NCBI RefSeq assembly: GCF_020687685.1
Contig: NZ_JAJEWM010000001.1
Span: forward strand, 1-64,000
Reading direction: 5' to 3'
DNA: 64,000 nucleotides
Source: Tessaracoccus sp. OS52
GTDB lineage: Bacteria > Actinomycetota > Actinomycetes > Propionibacteriales > Propionibacteriaceae
Of this stretch, positions 52,762-60,477 are shown piece after piece; within the stretch, counting starts at the first letter, position 1; every line of letters begins with the position of its first letter. Made by a program: the position numbers and the translations under genes. The notes beneath the pieces are model-generated. The model did no database searches, was not told where the DNA came from, and worked only from the letters and a program-made list of their open reading frames with translations.

Positions 52762-53784
52762 ATGCAGCCGAGAAACCCGGGAGTGACGCTCCGCGATGTG
52801 GCGCAGCGTGCGGGCGTGGCGGTCAGCACGGTCTCCAACGTCCTGAACAGGCCTGAGAGCGTCGCCCCCCAGACCCGGCTCCGGGTCACGCAGGCCATCA
52901 AAGAACTTGGGTACATCCGGAACGAAGCGGCCCGGGTGCTGCGGCTCGGGCTCAGCCGGGTGGTCGGACTCGTGGTCAGCGAGGTCTCCAGCCCGTTCTT
53001 CTCGCAGATGTCGCAGGCGATCGGCCGCGCACTGGCCGCGGATGGTTACGCCATGCTGCTCGGCGACAGTCTCCAGGATCAGGAGATCGAGGACAGGCTG
53101 ATCCGGCTCTTCGAGTCCCAGCGAGTACAGGGTTTGATCTGCGCCCCGGCAGCAGCCAGCAGTTCGGTCCGGAGTATGGTGGCCGACCGCGGGCTGCCGT
53201 TGGTGTATCTGGATCACGCCGTCGAGGACTCCCAGGGCTGTTCGGTCTCAGTGGACAACATTGTGGGCGCATCCTTGGTCATCAGGCACCTTCATGGGAT
53301 CGGCAAGCGGCGGGTCGCGGTGATCCGAGGAAGCGCGGAACTGCCACAGATCACCGAGAGAGTTGCAGGCGCCCAGGCGGCCGCTGCCGAGTGCGGCATC
53401 GAGCTCGAGGTGCTCCAGGCCTCGTCCTATTTCGTCGAGGGCGGAGTGGAGGCCGGCACCATTCTGGCCAGCCGGAAAGCGGGGGCCCGTCCAGATGCGG
53501 TCTTCGCGGTCAACGACTCCATGGCGCTTGGCGCCCTGTCTGCCGTTGTAGATCGAGGGATCAGCGTCCCGGACGAGATGGCCGTGGTGGGATACGACGA
53601 CGTCGCCATGGCCACTATGGGGAGGGTCCCACTAACCACGGTGCGGCAGCCCGCAACGGGGGTTGGCCTCCGAGCCGCGGCGCTGATGGTCGCCGAATTG
53701 GAGGACGACGACGACAGCCATGTCCACGAGCGCACTGTCTTCACCCCTGAACTGGTGATCCGGGAGAGCACCGTTCGGTCCTAA
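52762..53784 (+). CDS. LacI-family regulator of the ribose-type importer
   Basis: 340 residues from ATG 52762 (GGATGGGGG upstream; an earlier in-frame ATG at 52738 is less likely). HTH TLRDVAQRAGVAVSTVSNVLNRPESV, hinge GYIRNEAARVLRLGLS, and effector domain to VGYDDVAMATMGRVPLTTVRQP. Flanked by two copies of TTGCAACGTTACAA: upstream between it and the esterase gene, and downstream in the importer promoter. Confidence 0.93.
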   Translation: MQPRNPGVTLRDVAQRAGVAVSTVSNVLNRPESVAPQTRLRVTQAIKELGYIRNEAARVLRLGLSRVVGLVVSEVSSPFFSQMSQAIGRALAADGYAMLLGDSLQDQEIEDRLIRLFESQRVQGLICAPAAASSSVRSMVADRGLPLVYLDHAVEDSQGCSVSVDNIVGASLVIRHLHGIGKRRVAVIRGSAELPQITERVAGAQAAAAECGIELEVLQASSYFVEGGVEAGTILASRKAGARPDAVFAVNDSMALGALSAVVDRGISVPDEMAVVGYDDVAMATMGRVPLTTVRQPATGVGLRAAALMVAELEDDDDSHVHERTVFTPELVIRESTVRS

Positions 53785-53813
53785 CCCGGCGGCGAACCTC
53801 ACCTGCGGCCCTA

Positions 53814-53861
53814 TTGACAGGCATGCTCGACGACCGTAGCATCGGCGTTGCAACGTTACAA
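53814..53861 (+). promoter_or_regulatory. Promoter with downstream operator TTGCAACGTTACAA (importer side)
   Basis: TTGACA (53814-53819), 17-bp spacer, TAGCAT (53837-53842), operator 53848-53861, then the binding-protein gene at 53896. A near-consensus promoter placed so that a bound repressor blocks initiation. Confidence 0.85.
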
Positions 53862-53895
53862 TGAAACCTTTCAGACCTAGGACGAGGAGGTCCTC

Positions 53896-55008
53896 ATGTC
53901 CAGATTCATTCACACCCGGACGCTCACCATTGCCGCACTCATCACCGTCTCTGCTCTGGCCGCAGGATGCGCAGGGGAGGCGGAGTCGGTGACTCCCGAG
54001 CCCGTTGAGGTGGTCACCGAGAGCCCGTCGCAGGATCAGGACGGTGCCGCCAAGGGCACAGATGTTGAACCGCCCACCCCGCCCGGTGAGGTGTTCCCGT
54101 TCGAGGAGATCACCCCGGGGATCGGCGAGGGCCTGAAGATCGGCTTCATCCAGCTCAACCTTGCTTCGCCATTCCCCTCGGCCCTCCAGTCCGGCATGCA
54201 AGAGGCCGCTGAGGAGGCAGGGATTGAGCTCATCACGTGCGATTCGAAGTTTGACACTCCAACGGCTCTGGACTGCGCACGGCAGATGGCCACCCAAAAG
54301 GTTGATGGCCAGATCACGTTCCAAGGAGACGCGGCCGCGGCCCCTTCGATCTGCGACGCCGGGCCGGATGTCCCGGTGATCGCGATCGACATCGACCAAG
54401 GCCCGTGCCAGACGGCGTTCGTCGGCGCGGCCAACGAGTACGCGGGAGAACTCGTCGGCTATCACACCGGGCTCTACATGGCCGCGAACTTCGACTGCGA
54501 GTACGACGCCTACCTCTCGCTCGAGTCCACCGCCGTCGGCCAGGTCAACGCCTGGCGGATGGACGGGACCAGAAAGGGTTTCGAGAGCGTATGCGGACCC
54601 ATCCACGATGACCGGACGCTGGACACTGGCGCGGGTGGCCAGACCACCGAGGCGCAGCGTCTGGTGACCGACACCCTGACCGCGCTCCCCGGCGCTGAAA
54701 GGATCATCGTAGTCGGGATCAACGAGGACGTGATCGTTGGCGCACTCGCCGCAGCGCGTCAGCAGGACCGTGTGAACGACCTGTTCCTGGGCGTCCAGAA
54801 CCTCGACCCCGAAAACTGCAGCATCCTGACCGCCCCCAACTGGATCGGCAGCGTCGCCTACTTCCCTGAGAAGTACCCGCTCCTGATCCTGCCGAACCTG
54901 GTGAAGGCGATCAAGGGGGAGCAGATCCCTGAGCAGATCCTCGTGCCGCACGAGTTCATCGGCCCTGAGCAGATCAAGGACTTCTACCCGGAGTACGCCT
55001 GCTCATGA
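53896..55008 (+). CDS. ribose-type sugar-binding lipoprotein
   Basis: 370 residues. Signal peptide with lipobox LAAGCAG, Pro/Glu-rich tether, then a periplasmic-binding-protein type 1 domain (KIGFIQLNLASPFPSALQSGMQEAAEEAGIELI; DVPVIAIDIDQGPCQTAFVGAANEYAGELVG). GAGGAGG ribosome site. Several cysteines in the core (about positions 115, 125, 150, 200) hint at disulfides. Partner of the ATPase and permease that follow, with a 4-bp overlap (ATGA). Ligand unknown. Confidence 0.9.
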   Translation: MSRFIHTRTLTIAALITVSALAAGCAGEAESVTPEPVEVVTESPSQDQDGAAKGTDVEPPTPPGEVFPFEEITPGIGEGLKIGFIQLNLASPFPSALQSGMQEAAEEAGIELITCDSKFDTPTALDCARQMATQKVDGQITFQGDAAAAPSICDAGPDVPVIAIDIDQGPCQTAFVGAANEYAGELVGYHTGLYMAANFDCEYDAYLSLESTAVGQVNAWRMDGTRKGFESVCGPIHDDRTLDTGAGGQTTEAQRLVTDTLTALPGAERIIVVGINEDVIVGALAAARQQDRVNDLFLGVQNLDPENCSILTAPNWIGSVAYFPEKYPLLILPNLVKAIKGEQIPEQILVPHEFIGPEQIKDFYPEYACS

Positions 55009-56504
55009 CAGAGACGAGCATCCAGATCCGGGGCATCACGAAGTCCTTCGGGCCGGTGAAGGTGCTGCACGGCATCGACCTCGATCTCTCTCCCGGCAGC
55101 GTCACCGCGCTGCTGGGGGAGAACGGGGCCGGCAAGTCCACCCTCGTCCGCATCATCGCCGGCGACCACCGTCCCGACTCAGGGGCAGTGTCAATCGATG
55201 GCTCTCCGCGGGCCTACACCGTCGAGGGTGCCCGCCGGGAGGGCATCCGGCTGATCTCACAGGAGATCAGCGACGCGCCCACCTTGAGCGTTGCGGAGAA
55301 CGTCGTCCTCGGAGACTGGCCCAGGAAGGGCGTCTCCGTGGACCGGCGAGCCATCAGGCACGAGGCCGGGGCCGCTCTTGCCAGGGTGGGCGCCGACCTG
55401 GACCTCGACGCCAGGCAGAGCACCCTCCGGCTCGGTGAACGGCAGCTCGTCGAGATCGCTCGGGCACTCCGAGGCCAGAGCAGGTTGCTCATATTCGACG
55501 AACCGACCGCATCCCTTTCTGACGCCGAGGCCAGGAATCTCTATGCGGTGATCGCGCAACTCACCGCCTCCGGGATAGCGGTGCTCTACATCACCCACCG
55601 GATGGACGAGGTTTTCGCGATAGCCGACGAGGTTTGTGTCCTGCGTGACGGTGTGGTCTCTCTCCGCGGGAAGGTGGCTGACACCTCGCCTGCGCAGGTG
55701 GTGGAGGCGATGGTCGGTCGCAAGGTCGAGCAGACCCGCGGCCGCCACAAGGAGCACCCCGAGGGAGCCCCGTCGATCTCGGTGGAGGGAGCCAGTGGAC
55801 GAGGATTCAGCGACATCTCAATCGACATGCACCCGGGCCACATCACCGGCATCTACGGGAAACTCGGTTCCGGAGTGGTGGAACTGTCCGAGGCTCTCTT
55901 CGGCACGCGGGACCTGACCAGGGGAAGACTGCTCTTGGGTGGACGCCCGGTTCACTTTCGCAGTCCCCAGGACGCGATCGCCCATGGCATCGGATTCCTG
56001 CCGCCGGACAGGGCGCGCGACGGGGCGTTCCTCGCCCTGTCAGTGTCCAGGAACTTGGCGGCGCCAAGCTGGCGGAGGCTCGCTCACGTCGGGTCGTTCT
56101 TGAGGAGCCGAATGGAGGACGCCGCATACCGGCGCTGGCACTCGGAACTGGCGGTCCGGTCCACCGGCCATCCCTCGCAGCGGTTCAGCACCCTCTCCGT
56201 CGGCAACCAGCAGAAAGTCCTGCTCGGACGCTGGCTGGAGGCGGACTCAAGGGTCCTCATCCTCACCGAACCCACCCGCGGGGTGGACGTCGGTGCCCGG
56301 CAGGAGATCTACGCCGTGTTGAGGGGGTTGGCGGACGCGGGTACCACCGTCGTCGTCGCTTCCTCGGACTACGAGGACATCGTCGCGGTGGCCGACATCG
56401 CCCACGTGATGGTGCGGGGAAGGGTGGTGGCGACACTGCCGCATGCGGACATCGACGTCCAGTCACTTACTGAAGCTGCAGGAGGAAACAAGAATGGCCA
56501 ATAG
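55005..56504 (+). CDS. ribose-type ABC transporter double ATPase
   Basis: 499 residues with two nucleotide-binding domains, as RbsA/XylG. Domain 1: GENGAGKSTLV Walker A, LRLGERQLVEIARAL signature, LLIFDEPTASLS Walker B. Domain 2: degenerate GKLGSGVVE, LSVGNQQKVLLGRWL signature, and VLILTEPTRGVDVGA, where Thr replaces the usual Asp of Walker B. Overlaps the binding-protein stop by 4 bp and the permease start by 11 bp. Confidence 0.93.
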   Translation: MTETSIQIRGITKSFGPVKVLHGIDLDLSPGSVTALLGENGAGKSTLVRIIAGDHRPDSGAVSIDGSPRAYTVEGARREGIRLISQEISDAPTLSVAENVVLGDWPRKGVSVDRRAIRHEAGAALARVGADLDLDARQSTLRLGERQLVEIARALRGQSRLLIFDEPTASLSDAEARNLYAVIAQLTASGIAVLYITHRMDEVFAIADEVCVLRDGVVSLRGKVADTSPAQVVEAMVGRKVEQTRGRHKEHPEGAPSISVEGASGRGFSDISIDMHPGHITGIYGKLGSGVVELSEALFGTRDLTRGRLLLGGRPVHFRSPQDAIAHGIGFLPPDRARDGAFLALSVSRNLAAPSWRRLAHVGSFLRSRMEDAAYRRWHSELAVRSTGHPSQRFSTLSVGNQQKVLLGRWLEADSRVLILTEPTRGVDVGARQEIYAVLRGLADAGTTVVVASSDYEDIVAVADIAHVMVRGRVVATLPHADIDVQSLTEAAGGNKNGQ

Positions 56505-57492
56505 GACTTTGGTGAAGCCGAGCCTCGCTGGGGAGGAGGCGACCTGGAACAGGCCCGGGCCGTCGCGTCGCCTCCGATTGCCCGAGGCGACGGCGCTGAT
56601 CGGGTTCCTCCTCGTTGAGTTGATGTTCTTCTCCTTCGCCTCCCCGTACTTTCTGAGCTGGACGAACTTCGTGAACATCCTCACCACGCTGTCGGTAACC
56701 GGGATCCTGGCCGCAGGTGCGACGATCCTGCTCATCGGGGGACAGTTCGACCTCTCAGTGGGCAGCGGCGTGGCTTGGGTCGGTGTTGTCCTGGCCGTAA
56801 CCGCACCTATCGTGGGATTGCCGTGGGCGATCATCCTGGGCGTGCTCGCGGGCATTCTCGTCGGAGCGCTGAACGGGATCATCGTCACCGGGATCGGTGT
56901 GAACGCCCTCATCACCACGTTGGGCTCCATGGCGATCTTTCGCGGCCTCACCCTCTCGGTCGGACAGGGGCAGAGCATCGGGATCCCCGGGTTCGACTGG
57001 GCCCTGATCCGGCCGTTCCTGGGCATCCCGCTGCCGGTGATGGTGTTCGCCGTTGTCGCAATCGGGGTTCACTTCCTGTTGAACAACACCGTCTATGGCC
57101 GCTCGATCTACGCGGTGGGCTCCAACAGCTCAGCCGCCCGCCTCGTCGGGATCAACAACCGTCGGAACCTTTTCATTGCGTTCCTGATCTCCGGGGCCTG
57201 CATGGCCATCGCTGGGTTGTCCACCGCCTCACAGCTGGGTTCGACCTCAGGTACCACGGGAACCGGGCTGGAGATGGCCGCCATCACTGCTGTCATCCTC
57301 GGGGGGGCCAGCCTCGGGGGTGGCGTCGGCTCCATGGGAGGCACCCTGCTCGGGCTCTTGATCGTCGCGCTGCTCGGCAACGGTATGACGCTGATGAACA
57401 TCAACTCCTCGTGGCAGCAGGTGGCCACCGGTGCTCTGCTGATACTGGCCGTCTCGCTGGACGTTCTTCGCCAGAGGATGTCCAAGCGTTGA
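56494..57492 (+). CDS. ribose-type ABC transporter permease
   Basis: 332 residues, RbsC-like, eight to ten hydrophobic helices. Motifs GATILLIGGQFDLSVGSGVAWVGV and GRSIYAVGSNSSAARLVGINNRR, then GGASLGGGVGSMGGTLLGLL. ATG at 56494 with GGAGG upstream lies inside the ATPase end. No second permease is needed in this family. Confidence 0.92.
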   Translation: MANRTLVKPSLAGEEATWNRPGPSRRLRLPEATALIGFLLVELMFFSFASPYFLSWTNFVNILTTLSVTGILAAGATILLIGGQFDLSVGSGVAWVGVVLAVTAPIVGLPWAIILGVLAGILVGALNGIIVTGIGVNALITTLGSMAIFRGLTLSVGQGQSIGIPGFDWALIRPFLGIPLPVMVFAVVAIGVHFLLNNTVYGRSIYAVGSNSSAARLVGINNRRNLFIAFLISGACMAIAGLSTASQLGSTSGTTGTGLEMAAITAVILGGASLGGGVGSMGGTLLGLLIVALLGNGMTLMNINSSWQQVATGALLILAVSLDVLRQRMSKR

Positions 57493-58418
57493 TCAGACAC
57501 CTGGAGCCTGTCAACATCGCTGAGGAGCTGAGACAGGCCGCCTTCATGAAGCAGACCGATCAGGTGCCGCGGGAGAACTGGATCAAGGATGAGAGGCTGA
57601 GCCGGATTGCGATGCACCGGTCGCGGCGTCGAGGCATCGCAGGAGTGGAACGTCGAGAGACCAGGCGCTCTGCGGTCCGATGCGTCGAGTACTTGCCAAC
57701 GGGCGGCCCCCGGGCGTGGATCGTGTGGCTCCACGGTGGGGGATGGGTCTTCGGGGAACCCGAGGGCGACGAGGGGATGCTCGTGACCTGGGTGTCCGCC
57801 ACAGGTTGCGCTGTCTCCGCCGTCGACTACGCCCTGGCCCCCGAGCACCCGTATCCAGCCGCCCTCGACGACGCGACGATGGTGGTCGAGGACCTGATCC
57901 GCGAAGCTCCAGGCCTTCCTGTCGTGGTCGCCGGCGCGAGTGCGGGGGCCACGCTGGCCGCTGGTCTCTGTCTGCGCCAGCGGGATCGACGTCGCCCCCT
58001 ACCGGACGGACAGCTGCTGATCTGTCCACCTCTGGAGGACGACAACCTTGAGAGCGACCTCGGTCCGCTCAGCCGGAACGCCATGCAGACGTTCTGGAAG
58101 CTATGGGCAGGCGAAGGGGATCTGGACGTTTACGCCACGCCGGGCAAGGTCAAGGACTTCCGTGGCCTGCCGCCCGCCCACATCTTCACGACGTCGGCTG
58201 ACCCGCTACGGCTGGAGGGATGGCGCTACGCGACCAATCTTGCAGCTGCGGGAGTGGATGTCGAGGCCCAGTTCGTCGCCGGTGGCTACCACGGTTTCGA
58301 GTACGAGGCGCCGGAGACGAAGTTCAGCCGCGACGCCTCGGATCGTTGGGCGGAAGGTCTCAGGCGATTGGTCGAGCGGGCGAGCGCTGGGAGGGGTTCG
58401 CAGTCGGTGGCGAACTGA
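57489..58418 (+). CDS. HSL-type alpha/beta hydrolase
   Basis: About 309 residues if TTG 57489 is used (overlapping the permease stop), or 290 from ATG 57546. Hormone-sensitive-lipase family: oxyanion HGGGW, YALAPEHPYPAALDD, nucleophile elbow GASAG, acid in SADPLR and histidine in GGYHGF. Probable carboxylesterase. Ending the importer operon, it is a second esterase in the same regulon as the enzyme at 51469. Confidence 0.85.
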   Translation: MIRHLEPVNIAEELRQAAFMKQTDQVPRENWIKDERLSRIAMHRSRRRGIAGVERRETRRSAVRCVEYLPTGGPRAWIVWLHGGGWVFGEPEGDEGMLVTWVSATGCAVSAVDYALAPEHPYPAALDDATMVVEDLIREAPGLPVVVAGASAGATLAAGLCLRQRDRRRPLPDGQLLICPPLEDDNLESDLGPLSRNAMQTFWKLWAGEGDLDVYATPGKVKDFRGLPPAHIFTTSADPLRLEGWRYATNLAAAGVDVEAQFVAGGYHGFEYEAPETKFSRDASDRWAEGLRRLVERASAGRGSQSVAN

Positions 58419-58442
58419 TCTCCATGGACGTCCCCGACGGAG

Positions 58443-59030
58443 TTACGGCACAAGCGCCGCCCGGATCATCTCCACCATCACCTCGGTGCACCTCCGGGGG
58501 TCGACGTCGGGGTTGACCAGCCATTGTGCCTCCACGCCCTCCGCCGCTCCGAGCAGCAACGCGGCGATCGCGTCAGGATCGGCGTCGGCACGGACCTCGC
58601 CCCTCTCGATCGAGGAGCGCACCGCCTCGGCTGCGCCGCGACGTACCAGTTCGTGCCGACGCGAAGCCCACGCCCGCGCGGGGTGATCCGGGTCCGACGC
58701 CTCGGCGGTCAGGACGTGCGCCAGTTGAACCAGCAGCCGGTCCTTGAGGATCTCGGTCACGATGTCGGGAAGCAGGTCGAGCAGGTGGAGTATCCCTCCG
58801 TCCTGGGCCGCCTGGTCGTCCAGGATGTGCAGTCGCTCATCCCTCAGGTCAAGTAGCGCCAGGAGGATGGCCTCCTTGCTCGGGAAGTAGTGGAGCAGCC
58901 CGGCGCGGGTGTATCCGGAGCGCTTCGCGACCTCGTTGAGGGAACCGCCTTGATAGCCGTGGGCGCCGAAGACCTCCTTGGCGGCGTGGAGGATCCGCTC
59001 GCGCGGCTCCAAGATCTCCTCTGACTCCAT
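58443..59030 (-). CDS. TetR-family repressor
   Basis: 195 residues from ATG 59030 (GGGAAG upstream; another ATG at 59048). HTH at the N-terminus (RERILHAAKEVFGAHGYQGGSLNEVAKRSGYTRAGLLHYFPSKEAIL), then a helical ligand domain. Divergent from the MFS gene, with an inverted repeat in between. Likely represses the MFS-rhamnosidase operon. Confidence 0.9.
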   Translation of the reverse strand: MESEEILEPRERILHAAKEVFGAHGYQGGSLNEVAKRSGYTRAGLLHYFPSKEAILLALLDLRDERLHILDDQAAQDGGILHLLDLLPDIVTEILKDRLLVQLAHVLTAEASDPDHPARAWASRRHELVRRGAAEAVRSSIERGEVRADADPDAIAALLLGAAEGVEAQWLVNPDVDPRRCTEVMVEMIRAALVP

Positions 59031-59064
59031 GGGGCCAGCTTCCCACATCCGTGAGGCTAGAACC

Positions 59065-59093
59065 TTGACTACCTACTAGTTGGTAGGTACCTT
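59065..59093 (+). promoter_or_regulatory. MFS promoter with TetR-type operator
   Basis: TTGACT (59065-59070), 17-bp spacer, TACCTT (59088-59093). The spacer and -35 edge carry TACCTAC-TAGTTG-GTAGGTA (59070-59089), a perfect 7-bp inverted repeat. Bound repressor would block polymerase. Confidence 0.8.
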
Positions 59094-59148
59094 CTTCATG
59101 AAACGTTAAAGTCCTCACTGCTGAGGTGCCTTCAAAGGAGAAGCAAGC

Positions 59149-60447
59149 ATGTCCGTTACCCGCTCATCGCGTCGACCCAACCCATGGTGGGTCGCCATCG
59201 TCGCCGGCATGGCGTCCTACATCGACGCCGCCGCGATCGTCAGCTTCGGCATCGTCCTCACCATCTACGCGGCCACCCTCGGGTTCGACCCCGGCCAGGT
59301 CGGGATCGCGGCGGGCGCGCTGACCTTCGGCATCGCCGTCGGCGCCGTGGTGGGCGGACAGCTCGGAGACCGATTTGGACGCAAGCCCGTGTTCTCGGTC
59401 ACCATGGGCGTGATCATCGTCGGCGCTCTGGTGGGCATGTTCGCCACCTCCTTCGCGCCTTTCCTGGCCGGAGCCGTACTCGTGGGGCTGGGCACGGGCG
59501 CCGACCTCCCCGTCTCGCTGTCCACCATCTCCGAGGCGGGCGACGACAGCAACCGCGGTCGCCTCGTCAGCCTCTCCAACATCCTGTGGATGGTCGGCAT
59601 CGTCGTGGCGATCCTCGGCGGCACCTTTTTCGGCAACCTCGGCTACCTTGGCGGCCAGATCCTGCTGGGGCACCTCGTCGTGATCTCTGTCCTGGTGCTG
59701 ATCGCACGCCTCTGGATCCCGGAGTCGGACGTGTGGCTGCGCGCCCGCGCCGAGCGCGCCAGCGGCGCACCGACGCTGCGCGCCAGGAACTCGACGGTAC
59801 GTGAGCTCCTCGGGTCGCGCTACCGCGCCCCCTTCCTCGCTCTGATCGTGTTCTACGCACTCGTCAACCTCTCGGCCAACACGGCAGGCCAGTTCGGGAC
59901 CTACCTGCTGGTCAACGAGGCCGGCACGGACGTCTCCACCGCATCCAGCATCTCCCTGCTCATCTTCCCGGTCTCCATCGCCGCCATGCTGGTCTTCCTG
60001 AAGGTGGCAGACAGTCGACGCCGCTTCTCCTTCTTCACATTCGGTGCGGTGCTGTACGTGGCCTCGCTCCTGGTGCCCGCCATCTTCGGCTTCACCGTCA
60101 CCACGTTCCTGGTCTCGGGCTTTGCCGGCGCCATCGGCATGGCCTTCTCCTTCGAGACCATCATGAAGGTCTGGGCGCAGAAGAGCTTCCCCACCCTGCT
60201 GCGCACCACCGCTCAAGGCACCATCATCGCGGTAGCGAGGTTCTCCGCCGCCATTCTGGCCACCTTCACCCCGCTCATCCTGCAGGCTGGGGTGCAGGTC
60301 CTCTACATCTTCCTGGCGTCGGTCAGCCTCGTCGGCATGGTGGTCGCCTGGAGCGTGTTCCGCACCTACGACCGTCGCAACGAGTTCCTCGTCGAGGACG
60401 ACGTTGCTGACGACGTGGAGCCCGAAGACGCCTTCATGTCCCACTGA
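59149..60447 (+). CDS. MFS sugar/metabolite transporter
   Basis: 432 residues, about 12 hydrophobic segments in two halves. The sugar-porter-like loop 2-3 motif GGQLGDRFGRKPVF is present, and FIPESDVW-type LWIPESDVWLRARA starts the central loop. Helices near AGMASYIDAAAIVSFGIVL and VGLGTGADLPVSLSTISE match the sialate/shikimate-type MFS groups. Followed 30 bp later by the rhamnosidase, so it likely imports that enzyme's substrate. Confidence 0.9.
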   Translation: MSVTRSSRRPNPWWVAIVAGMASYIDAAAIVSFGIVLTIYAATLGFDPGQVGIAAGALTFGIAVGAVVGGQLGDRFGRKPVFSVTMGVIIVGALVGMFATSFAPFLAGAVLVGLGTGADLPVSLSTISEAGDDSNRGRLVSLSNILWMVGIVVAILGGTFFGNLGYLGGQILLGHLVVISVLVLIARLWIPESDVWLRARAERASGAPTLRARNSTVRELLGSRYRAPFLALIVFYALVNLSANTAGQFGTYLLVNEAGTDVSTASSISLLIFPVSIAAMLVFLKVADSRRRFSFFTFGAVLYVASLLVPAIFGFTVTTFLVSGFAGAIGMAFSFETIMKVWAQKSFPTLLRTTAQGTIIAVARFSAAILATFTPLILQAGVQVLYIFLASVSLVGMVVAWSVFRTYDRRNEFLVEDDVADDVEPEDAFMSH

Positions 60448-60477
60448 ACACACCCCTCCACGAACAGGAACCGAACA

